From contig NZ_CP045725.1 in the NCBI RefSeq assembly GCF_009646095.1, positions 1,984,001 through 2,048,000 of the forward strand: DNA of 64,000 nucleotides, read 5' to 3'. Made by a program: the position numbers and the translations under genes. The notes under the pieces were generated by a model, which was not told where the DNA came from, did not search any database, and was given only the letters and a program-made list of their open reading frames with translations. The stretch comes from Raineyella fluvialis. Its GTDB lineage: Bacteria; Actinomycetota; Actinomycetes; Propionibacteriales; Propionibacteriaceae. Shown here in pieces: positions 36,350 through 46,729 of this stretch. The first letter of the stretch is position 1, and each line of letters starts with the position of its first letter.

Positions 36350-37035
36350 GCGCCACCGACCCCGGCACCGATCCCGACGGTCCCGGCGTCGGTCCCCACC
36401 CGCTGCCCTGGCCGGACGACCCACGACTCGACCCTGCCCTGCTGGCCGCAGGGGACCATCGCAACGTCGTCGATCCCTACCGCTACTGGAGCGTCGAGGC
36501 GATCGTCGCCGACCTCGACACCCGTCGCCATCCGCTGCACCTGGCGATCCAGAACTGGGAACACGACTTCAACATCGGCTCCATGGTCCGCACCGCCAAC
36601 GCCTTCAACGTCGCGGGAGTGCACATCGTCGGGCGCCGACGCTGGAACCGGCGTGGCGCGATGGTCACCGACCGCTACCTGCACGTGCAGCACCATCCCG
36701 ACGCCAGCGACCTCGCCGCCTGGTCCGCCCAGGCCGGAGTCCCGTTGATCGGCGTCGACAACCTGCCCGGCTCCGTTCCGCTGGAACGGGCGGAGCTGCC
36801 ACAGGCGTGCTGCCTGGTGTTCGGCTCGGAAGGGGCGGGGCTGACCGACGACATGCTGGCGGCCTGTGGCCGGTTGGTCGCCATCACCCAGTACGGGTCG
36901 ACCCGGTCGATCAACGCCGGAGCGGCCGCGGCCATCACGATGTACCACTGGGCCCTGCAGTGGGCCGGGAGGCCGCTGGATGCTGGTGAGCAGTGGCGTC
37001 AGGAAATGCCCTCCTCCGGGCCGGCCGTCCCGTAG
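36346..37035 (+). CDS. SpoU/TrmH-family RNA 2'-O-methyltransferase
   Basis: SAM-dependent ribose methyltransferase with a trefoil knot. Seen: NWEHDFNIGSMVRTANAFNVAGVHIVGRRRWNRRGA (motif 1, catalytic Arg/Asn), CLVFGSEGAGLTDDMLAAC (motif 2) and YGSTRSINAGAAAAITMYHW (motif 3). Target base (tRNA or rRNA) unknown. The only ATG/GTG/TTG start in frame before motif 1 is GTG 36169, which would add 59 unrelated residues inside the upstream gene. A CTG at 36346 overlapping the upstream stop (CTGA), with GGAAGG 7 bp before it, is the better start. Extent depends on that choice. Confidence 0.85.
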   Translation: MSATDPGTDPDGPGVGPHPLPWPDDPRLDPALLAAGDHRNVVDPYRYWSVEAIVADLDTRRHPLHLAIQNWEHDFNIGSMVRTANAFNVAGVHIVGRRRWNRRGAMVTDRYLHVQHHPDASDLAAWSAQAGVPLIGVDNLPGSVPLERAELPQACCLVFGSEGAGLTDDMLAACGRLVAITQYGSTRSINAGAAAAITMYHWALQWAGRPLDAGEQWRQEMPSSGPAVP

Positions 37036-37109
37036 GATCCGAGGGGGGCCGGCCGTGGTGGCGACCGGAGAGTGTCGTGCGCAGGACGACCCCAGCAGGA
37101 AGGTGACTC

Positions 37110-37892
37110 GTGGACCCGATGGTGAGTACCCCCGGAAGCCCTCTCGACAGGCTCCCGGTGGAGCAGCAGGGGGGCCGGACCACCACGAAGCGCGTGCAGG
37201 TGCGTCGACGGCTCGAGGAGCTCATCGACACGGGTCTCAAGCCTGGTGACGCCATCCCCTCCGAGCGGGCGCTCGTCATTTCGCTCGGGGTGAGTCGGGT
37301 GACCGTACGCCAGGCCATCGCCGATCTCGTCGAGGTGGGCCGTCTCGAGCGGGTGCACGGCAAGGGGACGTACGTCACCGGTCCTCAGGTCGACTCGCAG
37401 TTGCACCTGACCTCGTTCTCCCGCGAGATGCGCGAGCGGGGCCTCCACCCGGAGACCAAGGTGCTCGCGGCCAGCCAGGAGGCGGCCGACGCCGAGGTGG
37501 CCGAGAAGCTCAACGTCCCGGTCGGACGCCCCGTCGTCCGGGTCGAGCGACTCCGACTGGCCGACGGCACCCCGATGGCGCACGAGGTGGGCTTCTACCC
37601 TTCGGCCCTCTTCCCGGGGCTGCTCGAGCAGCAGCTCGACACCCTCTACGACGTCTTCGCCAACAAGTACGGCTTCGTGGTGTCGTCCGGCTACCAGACC
37701 GTACGCTCCGAGGCCGCCGACGCGGTGCACGCGCACATCCTGCAGATCCCGCGCAAGGCGCCGCTGCTGGTCCAGGAACGCGTGACGAAGAGTGGGGACA
37801 CCGTGATGGAGTTCGCCACCTCGTGGTACCGCGCGGACCGCTATCGGATCCACATGCGCATCACGCCCTCCGGGGCGGCAAACGGGGCCTGA
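37110..37892 (+). CDS. GntR-family regulator with UTRA domain
   Basis: HutC-subfamily repressor of 260 residues: winged helix (RVQVRRRLEELIDTGLKPGDAIPSERAL, SRVTVRQAIADLVEVGRLERVHGKGTYV) and UTRA ligand domain (LHLTSFSREMRERGLHPETKVL, RVERLRLADGTPMAHE, EFATSWYRADRYRIHMRI). This layout is that of DasR/NagR regulators of amino-sugar or sugar uptake, but no such genes adjoin. GTG 37110 follows AGGAAGG. Effector unknown. Confidence 0.88.
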   Translation: MDPMVSTPGSPLDRLPVEQQGGRTTTKRVQVRRRLEELIDTGLKPGDAIPSERALVISLGVSRVTVRQAIADLVEVGRLERVHGKGTYVTGPQVDSQLHLTSFSREMRERGLHPETKVLAASQEAADAEVAEKLNVPVGRPVVRVERLRLADGTPMAHEVGFYPSALFPGLLEQQLDTLYDVFANKYGFVVSSGYQTVRSEAADAVHAHILQIPRKAPLLVQERVTKSGDTVMEFATSWYRADRYRIHMRITPSGAANGA

Positions 37893-37956
37893 GCGAGCGA
37901 CCTCGCCCTCGAACGGGAACCCGTGGCTTGCTGGACCCCACTGGCAGACTGACTGC

Positions 37957-38577
37957 ATGCATGCCGCACCGCCTGAGAACCTCGAGGACTTCCTCCACGT
38001 CCCCTGGGAGCCCGGGCCGGCGAGCGCGCGGGCGGCCATGGGCCGTCGCCGGTTCATCGGGGCGCTGAGCAGCCTGGTCATCACGGTCCTGCTCTGGGGC
38101 GGGTTCTACCTCTGGTCGCGCCGCTCCGGTGAGTCCTGGCAGGGGACCGGACAGTGGCCGGTCACTGTCGTCGTCCTCGCCCTGTCGGTCGTCCTCGTGG
38201 CCGTCCGGTCGGTCCTCTGGATCCTGGCAGTACGGCATCGGCGCCGGGTGGGCGACGGAGAGGTGCTGACCGCCTCCTGGCCCGGGGTGCAGATCGCGGG
38301 GCGGTTCTGGGACTGGGACCGGTTCGCCGCCGCGAGCACGGGCGATGACGCCGCCAGCATGGCCGATGACGCCGCCGGCACCGATGACGTCGTGGGGGTG
38401 GTGAGGACGATCAGAGGCCGGTGGGGGCGTGCTGACCGCTACCTCTTCGTCACCCCCGAGGGTCCGTGGGAATGCGAGGTCGACGATCTCGGCATCACTC
38501 CGGCCGCGCTGGAGCAGTCACTGCGGCTGTACTCCCAGGGTCGCTGCCTGGTCGACCTGTCCGGCCTGGCGCACTGA
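37957..38577 (+). CDS. Hypothetical membrane protein
   Basis: A 206-residue protein with two adjacent membrane helices (about 32-53 and 66-90) and a soluble C-terminal domain interrupted by an acidic, Ala/Asp-rich insert (STGDDAASMADDAAGTDD). No family recognised. It lies between the GntR gene and fba on the same strand; no functional link is evident. Confidence 0.65.
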   Translation: MHAAPPENLEDFLHVPWEPGPASARAAMGRRRFIGALSSLVITVLLWGGFYLWSRRSGESWQGTGQWPVTVVVLALSVVLVAVRSVLWILAVRHRRRVGDGEVLTASWPGVQIAGRFWDWDRFAAASTGDDAASMADDAAGTDDVVGVVRTIRGRWGRADRYLFVTPEGPWECEVDDLGITPAALEQSLRLYSQGRCLVDLSGLAH

Positions 38578-38805
38578 CCCCCGGCCGGCGAACGCCACAG
38601 CCGACCGGGCGGCAACTTGCCTCGGCGAAGGGAGGGGCCCCCGAGAGCGCGCCGGAGGGCACGCATTACGCTTGTCCCCGTGAGCACTACCGCCGCGGGT
38701 GCCGCCGATGGAGTCGGGCAATCCTGACGGTGGGGTGCAGACGCCGGTGACCGGTGCGGGGCCCCGCGGGGTGATCGACCGGCACGATGAGAGAGAAGAG
38801 AGCAC

Positions 38806-39825
<1,020 letters not shown>

Positions 39826-39861
39826 CCCGTTTGCCTGCCTGAGGCGGGACGGCACGACCTG

Positions 39862-39897
39862 CACAGGGGCTCCGGACATCGGTCCGGGGCCCCTGTG
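39862..39897 (+). terminator. Terminator hairpin after fba
   Basis: Inverted repeat with 15-bp arms (39862-39876 and 39883-39897, one mismatch) and a 6-base loop, 37 bp beyond the fba stop. No long U-tract, as is usual in high-GC actinobacteria. Confidence 0.7.
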
Positions 39898-39998
39898 GCG
39901 TCCGGCCAGCGTCCCGCTGGCGTCCGGCTCGGACCGGACGGCCCGATGGGTCCGCGTGGGGCATCCCCGGCCCAGTCGAGAGTGGCTAGGCTGATGAC

Positions 39999-40631
39999 AT
40001 GAGCGAGACCCACCACAACCTGCTGGCCGACGGCGCTCCGGTGACCAAGCTGCCCGAGGACCCGGCCGTCGCCGAACTCGCGGACCATGGCCGGGAGCGG
40101 TTCCTCGACATCGTCTGCGCCTACCCGCAGTCCAGTCTCTGTTGGGCTCTGCTCGCGGAGGGGTCCCTCAACATGGAGTCCCGCGACGGTGACGTGGCCG
40201 CGTACGCGTACGCCAGGACGGGATACCACCGGGGCCTGGACCAGTTGCGGCGCAACGGCTGGAAGGGATCCGGGATCGTTCCCTGGGAGCACGAGCCGAA
40301 CCGCGGCTTCCTCAAGTCCCTTTGGGCGTTGGCGATCGCCGCGCACCGGATCGGTGAGGACGACGAGTACGAGCGGTGCGCGCAGTTCCTGCGTGACTCC
40401 TCGCCGACCGGATACGACGTCCTCAGCGCCGAACGCCCGGTCGCCCGGGGCACCGGCAACTCCGGTGTCGGTGACGGCACCGACGAGCAGATGGACGAGG
40501 TCATCGAGGAGGCCGGGGAGCGACAGACCAGCTCGCCGATGTCCGGCCAGCTGCGCGACGACCGCGAGGCGGAGGTCGCGGCCGAGGACGAGCCCTCCGA
40601 TCACGTCCTCGACAGCCCGTACGCAGGCTGA
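39999..40631 (+). CDS. DUF3151 family protein
   Basis: A 210-residue protein of the actinobacterial DUF3151 family: HHNLLADGAPVTKLPEDPAVAELA, YPQSSLCWALLAEGSLN and AYARTGYHRGLDQLRRNGWKGSGIVPWEHEPNRGFLKSLWALA are the conserved blocks. The acidic tail after residue 145 is variable. Function unknown. In many actinobacteria this gene stands between fba and purA; here a 13-kb catabolic block separates it from purA. Confidence 0.85.
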   Translation: MSETHHNLLADGAPVTKLPEDPAVAELADHGRERFLDIVCAYPQSSLCWALLAEGSLNMESRDGDVAAYAYARTGYHRGLDQLRRNGWKGSGIVPWEHEPNRGFLKSLWALAIAAHRIGEDDEYERCAQFLRDSSPTGYDVLSAERPVARGTGNSGVGDGTDEQMDEVIEEAGERQTSSPMSGQLRDDREAEVAAEDEPSDHVLDSPYAG

Positions 40632-40732
40632 CGTGGGCTGCGGCGCCGCGCGCGGCGCCGACTTCTCCCGTTCAGCGAGAGACCTCTGTGCCCGAACCGG
40701 GTGCCCTTCCTAGGGTTTCGGCAGGGACCCGA

Positions 40733-40748
40733 TGTGGGGTGCCCCACA
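40733..40748. promoter_or_regulatory. Inverted repeat upstream of the second pobA
   Basis: TGTGGGG and CCCCACA (7-bp arms, 2-bp centre) 19 bp before the hydroxylase start. A candidate operator for this operon; it could also shape the 5' leader. An imperfect CCCGTTCAGCGAG half-site near 40665-40678 resembles the P450 promoter palindromes. Confidence 0.35.
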
Positions 40749-40767
40749 GACTGCACAGGAGGAGCCC

Positions 40768-41963
40768 ATGGCCACCAACCAGCACGAGGTCGATGTCGCG
40801 ATTGTGGGGCGGGCCCTGCGGGCCTGATGCTCGCCCACCGGCTGTCCCGGCAAGGGATCTCGACGATCGCCGTGGACACCCGTACCAGGCATGAGATCGA
40901 GACGACACATCGGGCCGGCATCCTCGAGTCAGGGTCGGTCGACATGCTGGTCCGGGGCGGGGTGTCCGATCGCATCCTGCGGGACGGCTACGAGCACCAT
41001 GGCGTCGAGCTCCGGTACGGCGGCCACGGCCACCGGATCGACTTCACCGAACACGTCGGCTCCTCGGTGTGGCTCTACCCCCAGACCGACGTCTTCATCG
41101 ACCTCGCCGATGCCCGTGAACGCGATGGCGGCGACGTCCGCTTCGGCGTCACCGACACCGAGGTCCTCGACCCGTACACCGAGCGGCCGGCGATCCGGTT
41201 CATCGACGACGCCGGCGAGGAGTGGACCGTCCGCGCGAAGATCGTCGTCGGCGCCGACGGGTCGAGGTCGATGTGCCGCAACCTGATCCCCGCCGAGACC
41301 GTCACCCGGTACTTCCATGAGTACCCGTTCGCCTGGTTCGGCATCCTGTGCGAGGCGCCGATGAGCGCCCCCGAGCTGATCTACGCCCACTCGGACCGCG
41401 GCTTCGCCCTGATCAGCCAGCGGACGGATTCGGTGCAACGGATGTACTTCCAGTGCGACCCGAACGAGAACCCCGACGACTGGTCCGAGGACCGGATCTG
41501 GTCCGAGCTCCAGGCGAGGGTGGCCGGTGACGGCTTCGCGCTGACCACCGGCCCTGTCTTCGAGAAGGTCGTGCTGAAGTTCCGCAGCTTCGTCCAGGAA
41601 CCGATGCGGCACGGCCGACTGGTCCTCGCCGGCGACGCCGCGCACACCGTGCCTCCGACCGGCGCGAAGGGCCTCAACCTGGCCCTCAGCGACGTGCGCA
41701 TCCTCTCCGACGTGCTGGCCCGTTTCCTCGAGTCGGGGGACGAGCGGATCCTCGCCACGTACGAGCCGACGGCGTTGCGCCGGGTGTGGCGTTCACAGAA
41801 CTTCTCCTACTGGATGACCCAGATGCTGCACCTCGCCCCGGGCGGGGACCCGTTCGCGGTCAAGCGCCAACTCGGCGAACTGGAGACCGTGACCGGGACC
41901 CGGCAGGGGCAGGCGTACCTCGCCAATGCCTACACCGGTTGGCCCCGGGAGGAAGGTCTCTGA
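40768..41963 (+). pseudogene. pobA: 4-hydroxybenzoate 3-monooxygenase homologue, apparent frameshift
   Basis: Second PobA-type flavin hydroxylase (398 residues after repair). ATG 40768 has a strong ribosome site (CAGGAGGAG) and reads MATNQHEVDVAIVG, then hits a stop unless one G is added to the run 40806-40809; with it the FAD fingerprint becomes VGAGPAGLMLAHRL and the frame is open to 41963. GADGSRSMCRNLIP and GDAAHTVPPTGAKGLNLALSDV follow as in the first copy. It is followed at once by the second amidohydrolase, repeating the pobA-amidohydrolase pair of the first cluster but without ligAB. Confidence 0.82.
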
Positions 41964-41965
41964 TC

Positions 41966-43057
41966 ATGGACGGCGTCGAGCAGGTGACGGGGACGACCGC
42001 GACCGGACGGGCCCCGGTGCAGCCGGGGTTGTCAGGCCACTCCTGGACCAGGGATCCGGGGGCGCCGCACCCGGTCGTCGACGTCCACGCCCACGTCATG
42101 CCGTTGCCCTTCCTGGAATGGTTGGCGGGCGAGGGCCTGGCCGACCTGTCCCGGGTCCGCGACGAGGTGATCCAGCTCGACCCGCGGCTCAGTGGGGTGC
42201 CGGCGGGCACCCCACTGCCGCTCCCGATCACGATGTACGGCGGCACCGAGCGGATCGACGAGATGGATGAGGCCGGCGTCGACGTGCAGGCCGTGTCGCT
42301 GCCGCCCTTCCTGATGGCCTCCACCTGCGACGATGCGGACCTCGTGAGGGAGGTGGTGGGACGCGGCAACGACGCCCTCGCGGAGTTCGTCCACCAGGCC
42401 CCGGATTACTTCGTCGCCCTGGGTGGCGTCCCACTCGGCCTGCCGGGGGTCGCCGACGAGGCCGTACGATGCCTCGACCAGCTCGGTATGCACGGCGTCG
42501 CCATCGGATCGCAGGGGTCCGGTGCCGACCTCGATGCCACGGTCAACGAACCGCTGTGGGGACTGCTCGCAGCGCGCCAGGTGTTCACCTTCCTGCATCC
42601 CAGCACCTCCCCGGCGCCCGACCGCACCGCCGAGTACTGGTTCCCGCAGCTCGTCGGCTACCCGATGGAGACGGCCCTGGCGGCGACCCGGCTGGTCTTC
42701 GCCGGAGTGACGGAACGCCACTCCTTCCCGCTCTGCCTCGCCCACGGTGGCGGTTGCCTGCCCGCTCTGCGTGGCCGCCTCACGATGGGGTGGGAACGCA
42801 AACCCCAGGCGCGGACCACCGCAGAGGTGCCGAGAGCGCTGCTGGACCGCCTGTACTACGACACCGCCGTGTTCGACCCCGTGCTGTTGCGCAGGTTGGT
42901 GGAGGATGTCGGAGCCGACCACGTGCTGGCCGGGACCGACTACCCCTTCGATCTCGCCGACCCTGACCCGGTCGCCTCGGTAGGTGCGGTGCTGGGCGGG
43001 ACGGAGGCCGAAGCGGTCCTCGGCCGTACGGCCGCCGCGCTGCTGCGCCTGACCTGA
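41966..43057 (+). CDS. ACMSD-like amidohydrolase
   Basis: Intact paralogue (363 residues) of the frameshifted amidohydrolase at 6520-7579. Metal-binding and active-site motifs: VVDVHAHVMPLPFLEW (HxH), LAHGGGCLPALRGRL and GTDYPFDLADPDP, with MGWERKPQARTTAEVP between them. The family includes 2-amino-3-carboxymuconate semialdehyde decarboxylase and related non-oxidative decarboxylases, so decarboxylation of a carboxy-muconate semialdehyde or of a hydroxybenzoate is likely; the exact substrate is not known. It starts 3 bp after the hydroxylase stop. Confidence 0.85.
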   Translation: MDGVEQVTGTTATGRAPVQPGLSGHSWTRDPGAPHPVVDVHAHVMPLPFLEWLAGEGLADLSRVRDEVIQLDPRLSGVPAGTPLPLPITMYGGTERIDEMDEAGVDVQAVSLPPFLMASTCDDADLVREVVGRGNDALAEFVHQAPDYFVALGGVPLGLPGVADEAVRCLDQLGMHGVAIGSQGSGADLDATVNEPLWGLLAARQVFTFLHPSTSPAPDRTAEYWFPQLVGYPMETALAATRLVFAGVTERHSFPLCLAHGGGCLPALRGRLTMGWERKPQARTTAEVPRALLDRLYYDTAVFDPVLLRRLVEDVGADHVLAGTDYPFDLADPDPVASVGAVLGGTEAEAVLGRTAAALLRLT

Positions 43058-43096
43058 GCGAGGGATCGGGCCACTCCGCCGAGACGTTCCGACCGG

Positions 43097-43113
43097 TTTT
43101 TCGTTCATCGGAA
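43097..43113. promoter_or_regulatory. TTTTCG-N5-CGGAA motif, copy 1 (before IclR gene)
   Basis: TTTTTCGTTCATCGGAA, 105 bp before the IclR start. Similar imperfect dyads occur before the Dabb gene (50169) and the SDR gene (53723), suggesting a shared IclR-type operator in this catabolic block. Confidence 0.45.
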
Positions 43114-43217
43114 TGTAGGTCGGTGTCCGGTCGTCCGGCGGTTAGGCTCGCCGGACAAACCGGGCACCACTGTTCGTCGGTCGCCCCACCCTCCATCAAC
43201 GGCGACGAAGGGCGGCC

Positions 43218-43985
43218 ATGGCCAACTCACCGACCGGGGACAGCGTCATCTCTCGGGTCGTACGGATCCTCGAATCCTTCGACCGGCAACGATCGCACCT
43301 GAGCCAGACCGCCCTCGCCCGGCGGGCCGACCTGCCGCTGAGCACCGCCCAGCGGCTCACGGTCGAACTGATCAGGGCTGGCATGCTGGAGCGTACGGAT
43401 ACCGGAGAGCTTCGACCGGGGCTGCGACTGTGGGAACTGGCCCTGCGCAGTTCGCGGGCGTTGTCACTGCGGGAGATCGCGCTGCCGTTCATGAACGACG
43501 TGCTGAGCACGGTCAAGCAGCACACGACGCTGGCCGTCCTGGAGGGTGGCAGCGTGCTCTACGTCGAGCGGCTGTCGGCCCCCGAGTCACCGCTCGACTA
43601 CGCCCATATCGCGCAGCGGATGCCGATCCACGCGTGTTCGTCGGGGATCGCGCTGATGGCCCACCAGCCGTCCGACGTGCAGGAGGACTTCCTGGCCGGA
43701 TCGCTGTCACCGGTGACCCGGGCGACGCCGACCGATCCTGCTGCACTGAGGCGGCTTTTCGCTGAGGTCCGCGCGCGTGGCTACGTGGCTCCCGCGGGGG
43801 TGGGGGTGGCCGAGTGGACCGGCGTCGCGGTGCCGGTCTGGGGCCCCAGCGGTGTGGTGGCCGCCCTCAACGCGATCGTGCCGACGGTCGGCGCGGACGT
43901 CTCGCGGGTCGTCCCTGCTCTCGTCACCGCCGCGCATGGCATCGGCCGGGTGCTCCGCGACGAAATGGGCCGGATGCGCTCCTGA
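43218..43985 (+). CDS. IclR-family transcriptional regulator
   Basis: A 255-residue regulator: winged helix (SVISRVVRILESFDRQRSHLSQTALARRADLPLSTAQRLTVELI) and IclR effector domain with ACSSGIALMA and the C-terminal AVPVWGPSGVVAALNAIVPT. Placed between the hydroxylase/amidohydrolase pair and the P450 operon, all on the plus strand. Two perfect palindromes between its stop and the P450 start are likely targets. A second IclR gene at 49321 is 30-40 % similar by eye. Confidence 0.88.
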   Translation: MANSPTGDSVISRVVRILESFDRQRSHLSQTALARRADLPLSTAQRLTVELIRAGMLERTDTGELRPGLRLWELALRSSRALSLREIALPFMNDVLSTVKQHTTLAVLEGGSVLYVERLSAPESPLDYAHIAQRMPIHACSSGIALMAHQPSDVQEDFLAGSLSPVTRATPTDPAALRRLFAEVRARGYVAPAGVGVAEWTGVAVPVWGPSGVVAALNAIVPTVGADVSRVVPALVTAAHGIGRVLRDEMGRMRS

Positions 43986-43997
43986 CCCACTCTGCTC

Positions 43998-44010
43998 CCG
44001 TTCAACGGGT
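43998..44010. promoter_or_regulatory. IclR-type operator A before the P450 operon
   Basis: CCCGTTCAACGGG, a perfect 13-bp palindrome 130 bp upstream of the P450 start. Its centre is 31 bp (about three helical turns) from operator B, so two dimers could bind on one face of the DNA. Confidence 0.6.
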
Positions 44011-44027
44011 GTCAGCAGGGAGGTTGC

Positions 44028-44042
44028 CCCGTTGAACGGGGT
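44028..44042. promoter_or_regulatory. IclR-type operator B before the P450 operon
   Basis: CCCCGTTGAACGGGG, a perfect 15-bp palindrome with the same core as operator A. A further half-site CCCCGTTC follows at 44045-44052. Confidence 0.6.
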
Positions 44043-44139
44043 GCCCCGTTCTCCCTACGCCGCGGTCCCTGCAGCCTGATTGTGTGCTGGCTCACAGTCC
44101 AGTGCCCGTGCATCACCCAGAACGAACGGAGCGACAAGG

Positions 44140-45410
44140 ATGTCGATCGCCACCCAGGAGACCGCGGCCCTGCCGGCCAGCGAACCGAACTCCCACCCGT
44201 ACTCCCATGAACTGGCCTGGCCCGAGAGCCTGGCGCCGTGGAAGGTCGTCGATGACGGTTCCCAGGGGGATCCGTACGCGCACTACACGTGGATGCATGC
44301 CCACGCGCCGGTCGTCCGGGCCTGGACCCCGACGAACGACGTGTGGTTCCTCGCCAGGTACGACGACGTGAAGCAGGCGTTCCGCAAGCCGAAGATCTTC
44401 TCCTCCGAGGTCGTCACGCCGGTCCCGATGACCTTCCTCACCCTCATCGACGACCCGGACCACGCCCGGTTGCGTCAGGTGATCGCGAAGGCCTTCACCC
44501 CCAAGGCGCTGCAGGTCTTCGCCCAGCGGATCCAGGACAACGCGGAGGTGCTGCTCGACCGGATGATCGCCGCCGGCGGCGGCGAGGTGGTCGAAGACTT
44601 CGCCATCCCGCTGTCGATGTCGACGATCTCCGCGCTGCTCGACGTCCCGGCCGAGGACCACGAGAAGATGAAGTTCTGGTCCGACGAGACATTCAGCTAC
44701 TTCGGCCGACTGGCCCGCAACGCCCCGGGCACCGGCACCGACGAGCAGAGCGCCCACGACTTCTGGGCCTACCTGAAGGACCGCCTGGAGATCCTCTACG
44801 CGGAGGGTAACGAGTCCATGGGGGACACATCGCCAGGATGTGGAAGGACGAGGGCATCCTCACCGAGCGCGAGGCCGTGGAGCTGTGCTCGTTCGTCTTC
44901 ATCGCCGGCCACGACACCACCACGATCCTCATCGCCAACGCGTTCCGGATGCTCAGCGAGCATCCGGGCCTGCTCGCCCGGATCCGCGGGAACGAGGAGG
45001 ACGCCGGCCGCTTCGTCGAGGAACTGGCGCGCTACCGCGGCACCGTCCAACGTGCCTCCCGCATCACCACGGAGGAGGTCACCGTCTCCGGTGTCACGCT
45101 CCCCAAGGGCGCCGTCGTCCGGTTGCTCAACGCCGCGGCCAACCGGGACCCGGGGAAGTTCGCGGACCCGGACACTTTCGACATCGACCGGACGACCGAC
45201 GGCCACTTCGGTTTCGGGGCAGGGGTGCACTCCTGCGCCGGCGCCCCGCTGGCGCGGATGGAGACGATCGCCACCACTCTCCAACTCGCCCGTAAGCTCA
45301 CGTCGATCACCCTCGACCCGGACCGCCCGATCGACTATGTCCGCGGCAACAACCTCACCAACTCCGGTCCGGCACGGATGTACGTCAGGGTCGAGGCCCG
45401 CCATGGCTGA
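44140..45410 (+). pseudogene. Cytochrome P450, apparent frameshift
   Basis: Bacterial class I P450 of 423 residues after repair. Oxygen-activation motif AGHDTT (256-261), the ExxR helix (EELARYR) and the heme loop FGFGAGVHSCAGAPLAR with Cys366 are all present. The frame breaks at the G run 44820-44824; one more G joins NESMG to GHIARMWKDEG. Electron partners follow directly: reductase (8-bp overlap) and 2Fe-2S ferredoxin. Next to hydroxybenzoate genes, O-demethylation of a methoxybenzoate, as done by CYP199-type enzymes, is a reasonable guess only. Confidence 0.85.
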
Positions 45411-46671
45411 AGTCGAGTTCTGCCCGGACGGCCCGGACCTTCCGGTCGTGATCATCGGGGCCGGCCACGCCGGCGTCCAGGTCGCTGCGGGCCTGCGCAC
45501 CCGGGGCTGGACCGGTGGGGTCGTCCTGATCGACGAACAGCCCGGTCTGCCGTACGAGCGCCCACCGTTGTCGAAGGACGTGCTCGCCCCCGACGCCACC
45601 TGCGCGGCGACGGGCCCGCTGCTGCGCAGGGACGGCTTCTACGCCGCCAAGGACATCACCCTTCTGGCTGGGGTGGCCGTGGCCTCGATCGATCGGGACG
45701 CCCGCCGCGTCGTGCTCGGCAACGGTGAGGCGGTGGCCTATCACCGCCTCGTCATCGCCACCGGTGCGCGGGGTCGTCAGCTGACCGTGCCCGGACACGA
45801 CCTTCCCGGCGTACTGTCCCTGCGGACCGCCGCTGATGCCGCGGCGGTGCGCGACCGGCTCGCCGCGGGGGCGCGCGTCGTCATCATCGGTGCGGGGTAC
45901 ATCGGTATGGAGGTGTCAGCCGCGGCGGCCAAGCGCGGCTGTGACGTCACCGTGCTGGAGTACCAGGACCGGGTGATGAAGCGAGTCACCTCGGAGCCGG
46001 TCTCCGCCTTCTTCGAGGACCTGCACCGTGCCCACGGCATCCGGTTCGCCTTCGGTGCGGCCGTGTCCGCGCTCGAGGGGAGCGACCGTGTCGAGCACGT
46101 GCTGACCGCCGACGGCCGCCGCCACCCGGCCGACGTCGTCGTGGCCGGGATCGGCGTCGTCCCCCACCAGGAGGTCGCCGAGGCGGCGGGCATCGCTTGC
46201 CGCGACGGCATCCTGGTCGATGAAGCCTGCCGTACGTCCGACCCGGCGGTGTACGCGGCGGGGGACGTCACGCGGTTCACCAGCCCGTTCGGCGGCGAGC
46301 TGCGGCTCGAGTGCCTCCAGAACGCCCAGCAGCAGGCCGACACCGTCGCCGACGCGATCACCGGGCGCCCCCCGCGGGCTCCCGAGGTGCCCTGGTTCTG
46401 GACGGTCCAGTTCGACGTACGCCTCCAGACGGCCGGCGTGATGCGTCCCGACGACGAGATCGTCCTGCGGGGTGACCCGGCCACTGGAAAGTTCAGCGTC
46501 TGCTACCTGCGTGAGGGGCGCATCGCCGCGATCGACACGATCGGCGGCCTCGCCGACTTCCGCCAGGGCAGGAAGCTCGTCGCGGCCGGTGGGCCCGTGG
46601 ACCGGCAGGCGCTGGCCGACCCGACCGTACGGCTCGAGGACTGCCTCCTCGGCGAGGCCCTCGCGGCCTGA
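45403..46671 (+). CDS. Ferredoxin reductase (FAD/NAD-dependent)
   Basis: A 422-residue flavoprotein that passes electrons from NAD(P)H to the ferredoxin of the P450 system. FAD site GAGHAG (19-24), NAD site GAGYIG (163-168), PYERPPLSKDVL and the second FAD motif VYAAGDVTRF are those of putidaredoxin-reductase-type proteins. The ATG overlaps the P450 end (ATGGCTGA). Confidence 0.9.
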   Translation: MAEVEFCPDGPDLPVVIIGAGHAGVQVAAGLRTRGWTGGVVLIDEQPGLPYERPPLSKDVLAPDATCAATGPLLRRDGFYAAKDITLLAGVAVASIDRDARRVVLGNGEAVAYHRLVIATGARGRQLTVPGHDLPGVLSLRTAADAAAVRDRLAAGARVVIIGAGYIGMEVSAAAAKRGCDVTVLEYQDRVMKRVTSEPVSAFFEDLHRAHGIRFAFGAAVSALEGSDRVEHVLTADGRRHPADVVVAGIGVVPHQEVAEAAGIACRDGILVDEACRTSDPAVYAAGDVTRFTSPFGGELRLECLQNAQQQADTVADAITGRPPRAPEVPWFWTVQFDVRLQTAGVMRPDDEIVLRGDPATGKFSVCYLREGRIAAIDTIGGLADFRQGRKLVAAGGPVDRQALADPTVRLEDCLLGEALAA

Positions 46672-46729
46672 TCCTCGGGCGCCAGCCCGCCCCATCGTCA
46701 TCTCTCATCACCGGAATCGAGGAACACCC

